64,000 nt of DNA from G963668345 sp965206025 (GTDB taxonomy: Bacteria > Acidobacteriota > Terriglobia > Bryobacterales > UBA6623). Location of the stretch: NCBI GenBank assembly GCA_965206025.1, contig CBDBIU010000003.1:1-64000 (forward strand), in the 5' to 3' direction. The first letter of the stretch is position 1. The number at the start of each line of letters is the position of its first letter. A program made the translations under genes and the position numbers. The notes beneath the pieces were generated by a model. That model had not been told where the DNA came from and did not search any database. It saw only the letters and a list, made by a program, of their open reading frames with translations. Of this stretch, positions 33,449 to 42,308 are shown piece after piece.

Positions 33449-34317
33449 TAGATCCCAATCCCAAGCACGTCCTTCTCCCAAGGCGTCAGTTGCTTGATCT
33501 GTTCCGGAGAAAGAGCGCGGACTTCCGTGTACTCGGGTATGGTTTCCTCAAGCCCGAGAAGCTTTCGCATTTCCGGCAAAAGTCGGTCCTGCACGTTCTG
33601 AGGGATCACCCGGGCGTTGTCGATCATGCCCTTGACCCACCAGCGATGAAAAAACGCGAGGATGGAATGGCGGTCGTGGTCACTGCGGTTGATGCCGGTA
33701 GCGTGCCAGGCGGCGGCGTCCCAGACGATGGCCGTGCCCGCCGGGACCGTCGCTTGCCGGGCCCCGGGATAGTCCTGTTCCGGGTCGGGCGCCTGACATG
33801 ATTTGTGGCTTCCGGGCCAAACGAAGGTCGCGCCGTTGTCCGCGGTGAAATCAACCACCGCCCAAGCGACGTTGATCGCCATCGGATAATGCTTCCCTCC
33901 TTCGAAGGGAACGATGCTGAACGGGGAACGGTCCGCGTGCACTTGAAACCCGCGGCGCGGTTCGCGCCCCAGGCTGGGTCGCACCGAACGCGCCGTCGCA
34001 TCGTAGAGGACCATGTCCTCGCCCAAATATTGGCGGCAGACCGACAGGACCGCCGGGTTCACATAGAAGGTTTCAAAGAACGGATGCTTGCCGACGATGC
34101 AATGAGCGGACCAGCAATGCTCGCTCGACGTTCCCAGCCGCTCGGCGATCACCCGCTCACGCCGGTAAACCTCTTCCGCGGCCTGAATGGCAGGAGCGAA
34201 ATGCTCGGCGTCGAGAGCATCGGGGATGATCGTGTAGCCCTGCTCCTCAAGCTCTTGAACGTGAGTTTCTGTTTCCGATTCCGCTAGCTCTCTACCGCTC
34301 GTAAAGCCACTACGCAT
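33445..34317 (-). CDS. phytanoyl-CoA dioxygenase family (PhyH) protein
   Basis: 290 aa from the ATG at 34317, which has GGAGG eight bases upstream; the frame opens at a GTG 57 bp earlier without a ribosome site. It is a non-heme Fe(II)/2-oxoglutarate oxygenase fold. The HXD iron ligands are in RGFQVHADRSPFSI and the distal His is in the C-terminal WHATGINRSDHDRHSILAFF region. The preceding VDFTADNGATFVWPGSHKS segment is characteristic. Substrate unknown; many such proteins hydroxylate small molecules rather than phytanoyl-CoA. Its TAG stop lies in the terminus of the family C repeat. Confidence 0.85.
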   Translation of the reverse strand: MRSGFTSGRELAESETETHVQELEEQGYTIIPDALDAEHFAPAIQAAEEVYRRERVIAERLGTSSEHCWSAHCIVGKHPFFETFYVNPAVLSVCRQYLGEDMVLYDATARSVRPSLGREPRRGFQVHADRSPFSIVPFEGGKHYPMAINVAWAVVDFTADNGATFVWPGSHKSCQAPDPEQDYPGARQATVPAGTAIVWDAAAWHATGINRSDHDRHSILAFFHRWWVKGMIDNARVIPQNVQDRLLPEMRKLLGLEETIPEYTEVRALSPEQIKQLTPWEKDVLGIGIY

Positions 34318-34460
34318 CGAAATCGCCTCCGTTATACAGCAGTCAACGTCTGCCCCTGAAGGGCTGCAAGCCACTAGTTTAGATTACTACGTGACCGATC
34401 ACCGGTGCGGCAAACCGCCTCCCAGCCGTTTCGGAACCTAGCAGGGAGGGGAGTGAAATG

Positions 34461-34795
34461 GAGTGTACCCCAAAAATGAGACACAGAGTTAAGGGACCAA
34501 ATACATTGAATGGGAGAGGTATGGATTTGGCCCGACGAATGTACAGCCGCGAATTGAAAGTCGCGGCGATGCGAGAGATCGACAGCGGACGCAGGATCAG
34601 CGAGGTGGCTCGGCAGCTGGAGCGGAGCCCCCGAGTTGTTGGAGCGCTGGCGCAGCGAATGGCGAGCGCGGGGTGAGCTGGCCTTCCCCGGCAATGGGCG
34701 GCGAGGCGTATCTCGAGGCTTCCAAGAGCTGCAGCGGATCGGGGAGCTGGAGCGCAAGATCGGTCAGCTGACGTTGCCGCTTGTTTTCTTGCGGC
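34461..34795 (+). pseudogene. IS3-family transposase OrfA remnant (frameshifted)
   Basis: An IS-end-like TGTACCCCAAAAATGAGACA at 34461 precedes a decayed OrfA. The helix-turn-helix part reads RRMYSRELKVAAMREIDSGR then ISEVARQLERSP. After an extra C in the run at about 34629-34633 the protein continues in another frame as LLERWRSEWRARGELAFPGN and ELERKIGQLTL, the usual IS3 OrfA leucine-zipper end. No OrfB follows; the sequence runs into the neighbouring methyltransferase gene. It is a dead remnant. Confidence 0.75.
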
Positions 34796-34839
34796 TCCGA
34801 AGATCTCGCGTCCCAAGCGTTCTGGGTTTCCCGATACCG

Positions 34840-35613
34840 CTAACTCACCACCGGAAACGGCTCGGAGAAAGGTTCGATCGGACCGGGTGGTGGCAGCTCG
34901 GGTTTCGTCGCGGTGAGCAACAGGGCCCCGGCCCGCCGGAACCAATCTCTCTCGTCCGCGGACCGAAAATAGAGATCCGTGTCGAAGTCGGGCCGGATGG
35001 GCGTTTCATCCGGGATCAGGCGGGCTTCGACTGCTTCGAACCCGAAAACTTCAAAGGCCTCTTGCCACTCCACCGCGCTGTGTAGCTGAAGCGAAACGTC
35101 AAGCCGCTCGGGCAAGTGATGCAGATGAGGGTTTTCCTTGTGATAGCTGTTGAGAACGTAGACCGAGCCGCCGAACGCCGTCACCCGGAAGATCTCCCGA
35201 ATCGCCGCCTCGATGGAGTGCCAATAGTAGGCTGACTCGACGCAGATGACACGCGTAAAGTAGTCTTCCGTCCAGGGGATCTCCTCGGCTGATCCCGACG
35301 TGAAAAGGACGTTGCCCTGCTCGGGGGATTTCCGCCGCGCAAGACGGATCATCTCGTCCGAGACGTCGACGCCCACAACCGCGCCCTCGGGGCAAAGGGA
35401 CGACAGCAGCCGGCAAGTCCAACCTTCGCCGCAACCGAGGTCTAGAACCCGCTCGCTCGGTCCCAATTCCATCCGCTCGATGGCCTGCTCGGTGATCCGC
35501 CGGTGTTGGCGCTCCATCCGCTCGGCACGGCCGTCGGCGGCCCAGAGGTTAAAGAGCTCGCCTATCTGTTCTTCTTTTTGAAGACGGAGGCGCTGGTGTG
35601 GCGGAACGTTCAA
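34840..35613 (-). CDS. class I SAM-dependent methyltransferase
   Basis: 257 aa. Methyltransf_11 core: motif I RVLDLGCGEGWTCRLLSSL, motif II VVGVDVSDEMIRLARRK, motif III FTSGSAEEIPW, then YFTRVICVESAYYWHSIEAA and EIFRVTAFGGSVYVLNSYHK. The YYWHSIEAA stretch is seen in a group of otherwise uncharacterised methyltransferases. No signal or membrane segment; it stands alone, with an IS3 remnant just after its 3' end. Substrate unknown. Confidence 0.82.
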   Translation of the reverse strand: MNVPPHQRLRLQKEEQIGELFNLWAADGRAERMERQHRRITEQAIERMELGPSERVLDLGCGEGWTCRLLSSLCPEGAVVGVDVSDEMIRLARRKSPEQGNVLFTSGSAEEIPWTEDYFTRVICVESAYYWHSIEAAIREIFRVTAFGGSVYVLNSYHKENPHLHHLPERLDVSLQLHSAVEWQEAFEVFGFEAVEARLIPDETPIRPDFDTDLYFRSADERDWFRRAGALLLTATKPELPPPGPIEPFSEPFPVVS

Positions 35614-36205
35614 TCCTTAGATTGTAGTCTTCGTAGCGGGCCAGCAGCCCGTGGCAAAAGTCGTGCAGGAGCGAAAAATGGGGACTGCCACCAATTCGCC
35701 CTCCATCATGGCCCTGGAAACAAAGAACTTCGCCTGAAGCGAATTGGCTGGCTGTACCCGATTTTTCGCGACAGTCACTTCTACCACGGGCTGCCAGGGC
35801 CTCACCGGCCCACCCGAAGGGATGAAAACCGGCGGGTTTTCGGCGGCGGCCATGGCGCCGCGGTCGCGGCTCCGTTAGAGCCTGTTCGGCCTTGACCGCA
35901 CCCTTGCGGGCGCGGTTTCCATGAGGAGGCGCGTCCTTGTCAAGCGGGAAAGCTGGAGAAAATTTCAGCTGAGGAGAACGTCCGATCCGGCTTCGATCCG
36001 CACTCGGGTGGCGTCATCTTCTCGACGCGGTGCTCTATGAAGTTCGGTCCTGGCGGCGCTGCTCGCTCTGTTTCGGCCTCGAGGGCCGGCCTGGAACACG
36101 CAGTCGCCGCGAACACGGTGTCCGACGTTCTGGCTCGCTGAGGTTGCTCTCCGCTTTCCATCGTAAAATCGAATATCTAATCGCTGCTCGTTGCTGGGCC
36201 TATCG
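35614..36205. other. 592-bp gene-free region with repeats
   Basis: Holds the family B element 35643-35795. It is followed by a copy (35806-35846, minus strand: GAAAACCCGCCGGTTTTCAT) of a motif also found at 60457-60500, and a GC-rich hairpin (CCGCACCCTTGCGGGCGCGG near 35897-35917). The rest up to the IS110 element shows no gene of recognisable type. A 73-codon minus-strand frame (35940-36161) has no supporting features. Confidence 0.5.
35643..35795 (+). repeat. family B fold-back element, copy 1
   Basis: 153 bp. The left end reads AGCAGCCCGTGGCAAAAGTC then GAGCGAAAAATGGGGACTGC; the right end, as complement, reads GGCAGCCCGTGGTAGAAGTG then CGCGAAAAATCGGGTAC. This makes an imperfect terminal inverted repeat of about 40 bp. 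Internal CCAATTCGCCCTCCATCATG and TTCGCCTGAAGCGAATTGGC. An inverted near-full copy is at 60010-60163. Confidence 0.75.
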
Positions 36206-37314
36206 TTACGTCGTCTTGGGCATGGGCTTCAGCCCGTACAAGGGATCGAAATCCACGTCGCGCTTCCCTAACACATGCAGCACGACGGCCAGCTTTCGGG
36301 CCACCGCCACTACCGCCTTGCGCTTGGCGCTCTTGCCTCCGCGAGCGGCCAGCCGCAAACCCCAACGTCTCAGCGCCGAGTCCTCGCCCCAGCGGCCCAG
36401 CATGTACTGCGCACACTGCACCAACAAGCGCCGCAACATCGGATCGCCGGTTTTGGCAATGCTCAACTCCGGCGATCGTTGGCCCGAATCGCGTCGCTTG
36501 GGCCGCAGTCCCACTCGGGCGCCGGCGTCCCGGCTGCGACGCAATCGCCGCGGGTTGTTGTCCAGATTCAGCACAAAGGCCAGCGAAGTGACCGGCCCCA
36601 CCCCGCGCGCCGAGCGCAGCCGCTTCGTCTGCGGATACTTCGTCTCCCCCAGCTCCAGGATGCGTTTGTCGTAGCGTCGGATCTCGTCGCTGACGTGCTG
36701 GATCACCTCGAGCACGGGAGCGAGCGTCTCGCGCAGATCCCCCGGCAGCCGCGGACCCGCTTTGCTCGCAAACGCATGGCCGCTCGAAGCCCCCAGCCGC
36801 AGCCCGAAACTCTTCAGCGTGCCGCGCACGGAGTTGATCAATTTGGTCCGCACCTCGACCAAGGCTTCGCACGCCTTCAACACCGCGCGGTCGGCTTGCG
36901 TCTCGAGCGAAGCGGGCTGGACCGGGTTCAACATCTCGGGCATGCGCAGCCCCAACTCCGCCAGCCGCTCGGCGTCCGTGCGGTCGTCCTTCGACAGCGA
37001 TTGCGTGATCAACGCCAGCCGGTGCGTGTCGGCCATCAGCGGCTCGTGCTCCAGCCGCCCGAGCAAACGGTACACCCAGTTGGCGTGGCTGCCGGCCTCG
37101 AAGACCACCCGCATCCCCGCCCAGCCGCCGAAGTAGCGCTCGAACGACGCCGGCGAGGTGCGCAGCTTCTTGCGCTCCACCACCTTCCCGTCGAGATCGA
37201 TCAGGCAAACGAAACGGTGCTTGTCGCCCAGGTCCAACCCGCCACGACGTTCATCCCCTGCTCGATCAGCTGCTTCTTCGACAAACTCTTTACCTTTTTG
37301 CTATCGTTCTTCAT
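36206..37314 (-). pseudogene. IS110-family transposase with an N-terminal frameshift
   Basis: The main frame (36206-37239) encodes the DEDD/RuvC-like N-terminal domain from DLGDKHRFVCLIDLDG and the C-terminal Transposase_20 domain (RLRSARGVGPVTSLAFVLNL). The family's start is in another frame: ATG at 37314 encodes KKQLIEQGMNVVAG and then shifts at about 37240. One missing T in GGGTTTGGAC (now GGGTTGGAC) would restore VVAGLDLGDKHRF, including the first catalytic Asp. As it stands the ORF starts too late. IS110 elements lack obvious inverted repeats, so ends were not located. A diverged fragment of the same element lies at 43920-44105. Confidence 0.75.
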
Positions 37315-37547
37315 GGCTCGTCATCCTTTCGTTTCTTTTCCTCTAGGGAAGATGTTTTGGGGGCCGTGCCCCGTCTACCATCGCGCGGGGCGAAGCCCGC
37401 GGGGGGAAGTTTAGCTCACTCCCCCCGCGATGACGAGCCTCCTCATTTCATCTCTGTTCCTTGCTGTCGCACAGCCTGGCGTCGAGCCTGAACACGCAAC
37501 CCCAACGGCCGCAGGTCTCTGCGAGCCCTGCGCTACACAGTGAGTCA
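37315..37547. other. spacer between IS remnants
   Basis: About 230 bp with GC-rich palindromic sequence (GCCCCG ... CGGGGC around 37367-37388; CCCCCCGCG twice). No gene. Probably the junction of the IS110 element with decayed upstream sequence of the IS256-type remnant. Confidence 0.4.
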
Positions 37548-38185
37548 CGAGCGCGAGCGAGCGGTCCCGGGGGGGGAGCGGTCGTTGCGGCTGCGCCAGC
37601 GAGGCTTGCGCACCGATCAGCGTTATCTGTTCGTGATTGACGGCGCCAAGGCGTTGCGGGCGGCCATCGATGAAGTCTTCGGGGGCCATCAACTGGTGCA
37701 GCGCTGCCGCACACACAAGCTGCGCAACGTCATCGAGCGCTTGCCCAAAGACGACAAGATGCTACTCAGCCAGGTGCGATCGCTGCTGCGGGCGGCTTGG
37801 CGACTACCGCAAGCCGGCGAAGGCATGGCGCATGAAAAAGCTCGCCGAGATGATCGAGCGCGATCACCCGCAGGCCGCGGCCAGTTTACGCGAAGGACTG
37901 CGGGAAACCTTCACCATCAACCGTCACGACGTGCCGCCGAGTTTGCATCGTTGTCTGGCGACGACCAACATCATCGAGAGTCCGCAGTCGGGAGTGCGCA
38001 AGAAGACCGGCAACGTCTGCCGCTGGCGCGACGGCGAGATGATCCTACGCTGGGTGGCGGGAGCTTTCCTGCTGACCGAGAAGAACTTTCGCAAGATCAT
38101 GGGTTACCAAGATTTGTGGACTTTGGCCGCAATCCTCGGCCGTACGAGTATCGCTACTGCCTCTCAGAAGGAGAAAGTGGCGTAA
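37548..38185 (+). pseudogene. IS256-family transposase remnant (5'-truncated, frameshifted)
   Basis: One frame encodes the middle of an IS256 (mutator-type) transposase: LRTDQRYLFVIDGAKALRAA (catalytic Asp), VQRCRTHKLRNVIERLPKD. Around 37790-37810 the frame changes and continues as GDYRKPAKAWRMKKLAEMIE, ATTNIIESPQSGVRKKTGNV (catalytic Glu region) and RWRDGEMILRWVAGAFLLTE. The first ~200 residues with the first catalytic Asp are missing or unrecognisable. It is not functional. Confidence 0.8.
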
Positions 38186-38398
38186 GATGAACTCAACCCG
38201 CCGTCTCAACCTTCAACTGCGGTTGGGACACCCTCGCGAATTTCCAGCAAAGCCGCTTGGCGCTTGTCGGCAAAAGCTGATCGGCGGGCTAGACTTGATC
38301 CACCTTCAGCAACGCCCCGATTTGGCGGCGCCCCCGTCTGCCTGCTACCCTTCTACATGCCCCGGCCGGGTTCTGCCGGGCCGTATTGGTAGCCGCGG

Positions 38399-39691
38399 AT
38401 GCAACTCTACACGAAAATCTTGATCGGGTTAGTCGCGGGAGCGGTCGTCGGGTTGGCGGCTAACCTCGCTGACATCGGCTGGCTGCGGGGAACTCTCGTC
38501 TCGCTCGAGCTGGTCGGCACCGCCTTTATCCGTCTGATCACGATGATCGTCATTCCCCTGGTGATCGCAAGCCTCATGGTGGGAACGGCCTCCCTCGGAG
38601 ACATTCGCAAGTTGGGACGGATCGGCTCGAAGACCCTCGTTTACTATCTGTTGACCACTGCCATCGCGGTCAGCATCGGACTGGGTGTTTCGAACCTGTT
38701 CCAACCCGGGAACAGCGTGGACCCCGAAACGCGCGACCAACTGGCGGCGCAGTTCGAGAGCGAAGCGGCGGGAAAGATGCAGATAGCCGCCGAGTCGCCC
38801 TCTCTCAAGGACGTCCTGTTGAACTTGATTCCGCGCAACCCCGTGCAGGCCGCCGCGGAATTCGACCTTCTGCCGCTGATTTTCTTTTCCGTGGTTTTCG
38901 GGGCCGCCGTCAGCTTGTTGCCACACAAGCAGAAGGACGCGGTCATGTCTTTTTTCGACGGCGTCAACGGCGCCTCGATGATCGTCATCGGCTGGGTGAT
39001 GAAACTGGCTCCCTACGCTGTGTTCGCCTTGATTGGGTCGATCGTCGCGCAGTTTGGGCTGGACCTTCTGCGGAGCCTGCTCGTCTACTCTCTGGTGGTC
39101 ATCCTGGGACTGCTCCTTCACCTGTTCGGCACGATTTCGGTGATGGTGCGACTCGCGGCGGGCCTCAATCCGGTCTCGTTTTTCCGGCGTATCGTCGCCG
39201 CCCCGATTTTCGGGTTTTCGACTTCCTCTTCCAGCGCAACCCTGCCGATCACGATGAGGACGGCGGAAGAAAAACTCGGCGTCTCCAAACAAGTAAGCAG
39301 CTTCGTCCTCCCGCTCGGAGCCACGATCAACATGGACGGCACGGCCTTATATCAAGCCGTGGCGGTCATGTTCATTGCCCAGATTTACAACATCCCGCTC
39401 GATCTCGGCGCTCAGTTAACTGTCGTGTTGACTGCAACGCTGGCGTCCATCGGCACGGCGGGCGTCCCCAGCGCGGGCATCATCATGCTGATTGTCGTTT
39501 TGCAATCGGTGGGCCTCGGCGACAAAGTCGAAGCGGGAATCGCCCTGATCCTTGGGGTCGACCGCATCCTCGACATGCTGCGCACGTCGGTCAACGTGAC
39601 GGGCGATCTTTCTTGCTCCGCGTTTATCGCGCGTTCGGAAGGGGAGAGACTCGAACCCGCGGCAGAAGGTGCGACGGCAACCCCATCTTGA
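38399..39691 (+). CDS. dicarboxylate/amino acid:cation symporter (DAACS family)
   Basis: 430 aa, GltP/DctA-like secondary transporter importing glutamate/aspartate or C4-dicarboxylates with Na+ or H+. Diagnostic elements: N-terminal TM1-2 (LIGLVAGAVVGLAANLADIG), the re-entrant loop HP1 serine cluster FSTSSSSATLPITM, the TM7 motif NMDGTALYQAVAVMFIAQ and HP2 ASIGTAGVPSAGIIM. The TM8 substrate site is DRILDMLRTSVNVTGD. Eight membrane helices can be placed. It is a single gene between IS remnants and repeats. Glutamate versus succinate specificity is not decided. Confidence 0.92.
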   Translation: MQLYTKILIGLVAGAVVGLAANLADIGWLRGTLVSLELVGTAFIRLITMIVIPLVIASLMVGTASLGDIRKLGRIGSKTLVYYLLTTAIAVSIGLGVSNLFQPGNSVDPETRDQLAAQFESEAAGKMQIAAESPSLKDVLLNLIPRNPVQAAAEFDLLPLIFFSVVFGAAVSLLPHKQKDAVMSFFDGVNGASMIVIGWVMKLAPYAVFALIGSIVAQFGLDLLRSLLVYSLVVILGLLLHLFGTISVMVRLAAGLNPVSFFRRIVAAPIFGFSTSSSSATLPITMRTAEEKLGVSKQVSSFVLPLGATINMDGTALYQAVAVMFIAQIYNIPLDLGAQLTVVLTATLASIGTAGVPSAGIIMLIVVLQSVGLGDKVEAGIALILGVDRILDMLRTSVNVTGDLSCSAFIARSEGERLEPAAEGATATPS

Positions 39692-39749
39692 TCCCCTTGT
39701 TTAACCCGTGCACAGCCCGCCCCTTCCCGGGAGCGAGGGAGTACCCTTC

Positions 39750-39891
39750 TAGCCCGCTTTTCTCACACCTTACGACCAAGGCGCGCTATAGGCCCGCCAT
39801 TGCTTCGTTGCGGGCCTGGGACTGCCATGATAGGTAAAAGTCAAGGGATCGATGCGGAGATCCCGAGCCTCCTGGTGAGAAAAGCGGGCTA
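39750..39891 (+). repeat. short family A element with both ends
   Basis: 142 bp, TAGCCCGCTTTTCTCACACC ... TGGTGAGAAAAGCGGGCTA, with flanking bases giving CTAG at each end. The left arm (GCGCGCTATAGGCCCGCCAT) matches family A; the right interior is shortened. Confidence 0.8.
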
Positions 39892-39892
39892 G

Positions 39893-39970
39893 AAACAAAG
39901 CGCTTGGCCTGAAGCGAATTGGCTGACCGTACCCGATTTTTCGCGACCTTCGCTTCTGCCGCGGTCTGGC
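39893..39970 (+). repeat. family B element, right half
   Basis: Shares AAACAAAG, GGCCTGAAGCGAATTGGCTG, CCGTACCCGATTTTTCGCGA and CTTCTGCCGCGG with 35720-35790. It lacks the left half and directly abuts a family A element. Confidence 0.65.
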
Positions 39971-40078
39971 GCGGGAAAGTTGACGGCGGCAGGCGGGTCA
40001 ACGGAGAATACGCTATTCGTCGGTTTTCGCCGTTTCAATCCGTGAACGAAGCGCACCTGAGGCTTTACAGGAAAGAAC

Positions 40079-40795
40079 GTGGCGGCTGAGCTTTTTGCCG
40101 GGACATCAGGATTTGCCTACCCCCAGTGGAAGCCGGACTTTTATCCGCCCAAGCTGCCCGCCAAGCAGTTCTTAAAACACTACGCCGGCCGCCTCAACAG
40201 CGTCGAGATCAACTACACGTTTCGCCGCACGCCTTCACCGGCAACGCTCGAAAACTGGCTGCGTTCCACGCCCGAGGGCTTCCGTTTCTCGCTTAAGGCC
40301 CCCATGCGCATCACCCATATCCATCGCCTGCGCGAGGCCGGCGAATCCACGGCTTTTTTCCTGCGCGCCGTCGACCCTTTGCGCGTGAACAAGAGGCTCG
40401 GGGTGGTTCTGTTTCAATTGCCTCCCCAGTTTCGATGCGATCTGGACGTCCTCAGGGATTTCCTGGCCGAGCTGCCACGCGATCTCCGCTGCGCATTCGA
40501 GTTTCGACACGTGTCTTGGCACGACGAGGGGGTCTATGAGCTGCTCCGGGAGCATAACGCGTGCTTGTGCTTTGCCGAGTCCGAGAAACTCGAAGCGCCC
40601 GAGATCGTCACGGCTGATTTCGTCTATTTCCGGCTGCGCAAGAACGATTACACCGGCGAGGACCGCGCCGCCGTCTGGGACAGGGTCCGACGTCGGCTTT
40701 CAGAAAACAAGGCGGTCTTTCTGTTTTTCAAGCACGAGGAGACCCCCGAGGGCGCCGCCTACGCCGAAGAAATACTCCGGCGAGCGCGAAGCTAG
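40079..40795 (+). CDS. DUF72 family protein (YecE-like)
   Basis: 238 aa from a GTG preceded by AGGAAAG. The DUF72 TIM-barrel fold shows its usual signatures: LFAGTSGFAYPQWKPDFYP, FLKHYAGRLNSVEINYTFRR, RFSLKAPMRITHIHRL, LGVVLFQLPPQF and CAFEFRHVSW, with DFVYFRLRKN and a late FFKHEE. Cytoplasmic; the biochemical function of the family is not established as far as I know. The TAG stop is provided by the CTAG of a family A repeat that begins there. Confidence 0.9.
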   Translation: MAAELFAGTSGFAYPQWKPDFYPPKLPAKQFLKHYAGRLNSVEINYTFRRTPSPATLENWLRSTPEGFRFSLKAPMRITHIHRLREAGESTAFFLRAVDPLRVNKRLGVVLFQLPPQFRCDLDVLRDFLAELPRDLRCAFEFRHVSWHDEGVYELLREHNACLCFAESEKLEAPEIVTADFVYFRLRKNDYTGEDRAAVWDRVRRRLSENKAVFLFFKHEETPEGAAYAEEILRRARS

Positions 40796-40862
40796 CCGGG
40801 TTTTTCTCACCACTTGACGGCCGAAGCACGCAATAGGCCCTGCCGCCACCGCGTTGTCGCAA
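40793..40862 (+). repeat. family A left-arm fragment at the DUF72 stop
   Basis: TAGCCGGGTTTTTCTCACCA then CTTGACGGCCGAAGCACGCA and ATAGGCCCTGCCGCCACCGC. It begins with the stop codon of the DUF72 gene; the right arm is absent. Confidence 0.7.
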
Positions 40863-42299
40863 AGTTCCTTTCATACGAATCGAGGATTCACTCGCTCAAG
40901 TTGACGCGATAGAGGACAAACGTCGTTCCTCGTGCGATTTCGTCGAGAAACGGTGGCACGGGTACGGTTTCGGGGGCCTCGGCGAACAGCACCACATAGT
41001 CGTAGCCGGCTACCTGGTTCTTTCGCAACGGGTGAGCGGGGTTGCTCATCGGTCGAAAAAAGACCGCCTTAGGCAAGTCCGGCCGGACCTTGTCTTTGGC
41101 GAGCGCCCGGTAGTCCTCGGTAAGGACCAGGGGCTGTTTGCCGGGGTCGGCGAACAGCGTGGGCAAAAACACGGACCGCCGGATGACCGCCAGAGACGCC
41201 AAGTGCTGCTTCGGCGGCCGCACGAGGAACTCGTAGGAATCCTCGGCAACGACGTAGGGCAGAACGCGGCTGCCCACGGGTACCGACTCGATCGCCTGCA
41301 GAAACTCGGTTTGATACTCATGGTAAAGCCGCCAGTCGCCGACGATCGCCCCCACCCGGGCTACCAGCAAAACAGCCACGACAGCCATGCCGAGCTTTCG
41401 CCGCCACTCAGGGCCGGGCTGCCAACTCGAGGCGGCGATCAGCAACCACACGATGGCAATCGGCAGCCGATAGCCGGCGAAACCCGATCCGAACAGAACC
41501 GCCGGCATCAGCAGGAAGCTGGTGGTAAGCAACCAGAACGGAGCCATGGCGCGGCGCTCGAGGGCGAAGCTCTTGAGCGTGGTCCCCGCCAGCAGAGCAA
41601 CGGCCATGACACCGAACGTGCTCAGATCGATGTTCGGATGCCCGGTGTCGAGCACGGCGTAAAGCCCGGCGATCTTGCCGATAAAATTCCCCGCTTGGAC
41701 CGACGTCAAGTTCAAATGAAACGTTGGACTGAACGCAACGAATAGAGCCAAGGGCGGAAGAAATTGCGAGAAAGCAACCAGGTATGCTCTCTCGGGCCGT
41801 GACACCCCCTCTCGACGCCGCTCGGAGTAGTGTGAGATCTCCAATCCCAGCACAATCAGCCCATACACGCCCAAAGCATAGAGGTGCGTGAAATAAAGGG
41901 TCATTGAAAGTGCCGCGAACAATGGGAGGGAGCGGCGGATCGGCCAGCGGCGCAGTTTTAGCCAGAGGGCGGCGGAGATCAGCGCCAGGTTGATGCCCAA
42001 CAAGTAGTTCAGCCATCCCATATAGAAGACGAAGTTATACGCGAACAGGACACTCACCAGCGGCCATAGCGACAGCTTCCCGTGGAAAGCCCAGTGAAGC
42101 AGCGAGACGGCCGGCACGGTGGAGAGAAGGACCAGAGCGCAGAAGATGGCTCCTGCTACTTCGAGCGGGAATAGCCGCGCCAGCAGCGGAACGATGACGT
42201 CCATGGCCAAGTTGGGTACCAGCGCCCATGACGCCTGGTAGTATTCCCGCAGGATGGGTGAGTTCTCGAGATGACTGAGGGTGTGTATGCGAGCTAAAT

Positions 42300-42308
42300 G
42301 GTTGGGAT
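42300..42308 (+). repeat. 9-bp target duplication, left copy
   Basis: GGTTGGGAT, identical to 43638-43646 and immediately outside the IS4-type element. Confidence 0.9.

Larger units (their letters stand above)
39692..40078. other. gene-free region: family A plus family B repeats
   Basis: 387 bp between the symporter and the DUF72 gene. A short complete family A element (39750-39891) is directly followed by a family B fragment (39893-39970). The last ~100 bp precede the DUF72 GTG start and may contain its promoter; no box stands out. Confidence 0.55.

Noticed and set aside
34379..34945. 188-codon minus-strand frame across the IS3 remnant
   Set aside because: Antisense to recognisable OrfA sequence; no features of its own.
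35940..36161. 73-codon minus-strand frame before IS110
   Set aside because: No ribosome site, no family pattern, composition like surrounding spacer.
36177..37208. 343-codon minus-strand frame in the IS110 element, same length as the transposase frame
   Set aside because: Offset shadow with Arg/Ala/Gly-rich composition; the neighbouring frame carries all IS110 motifs.
36275..37414. 379-codon plus-strand frame over IS110
   Set aside because: Antisense of the transposase; composition rich in Arg, Gln and Pro, no family features.
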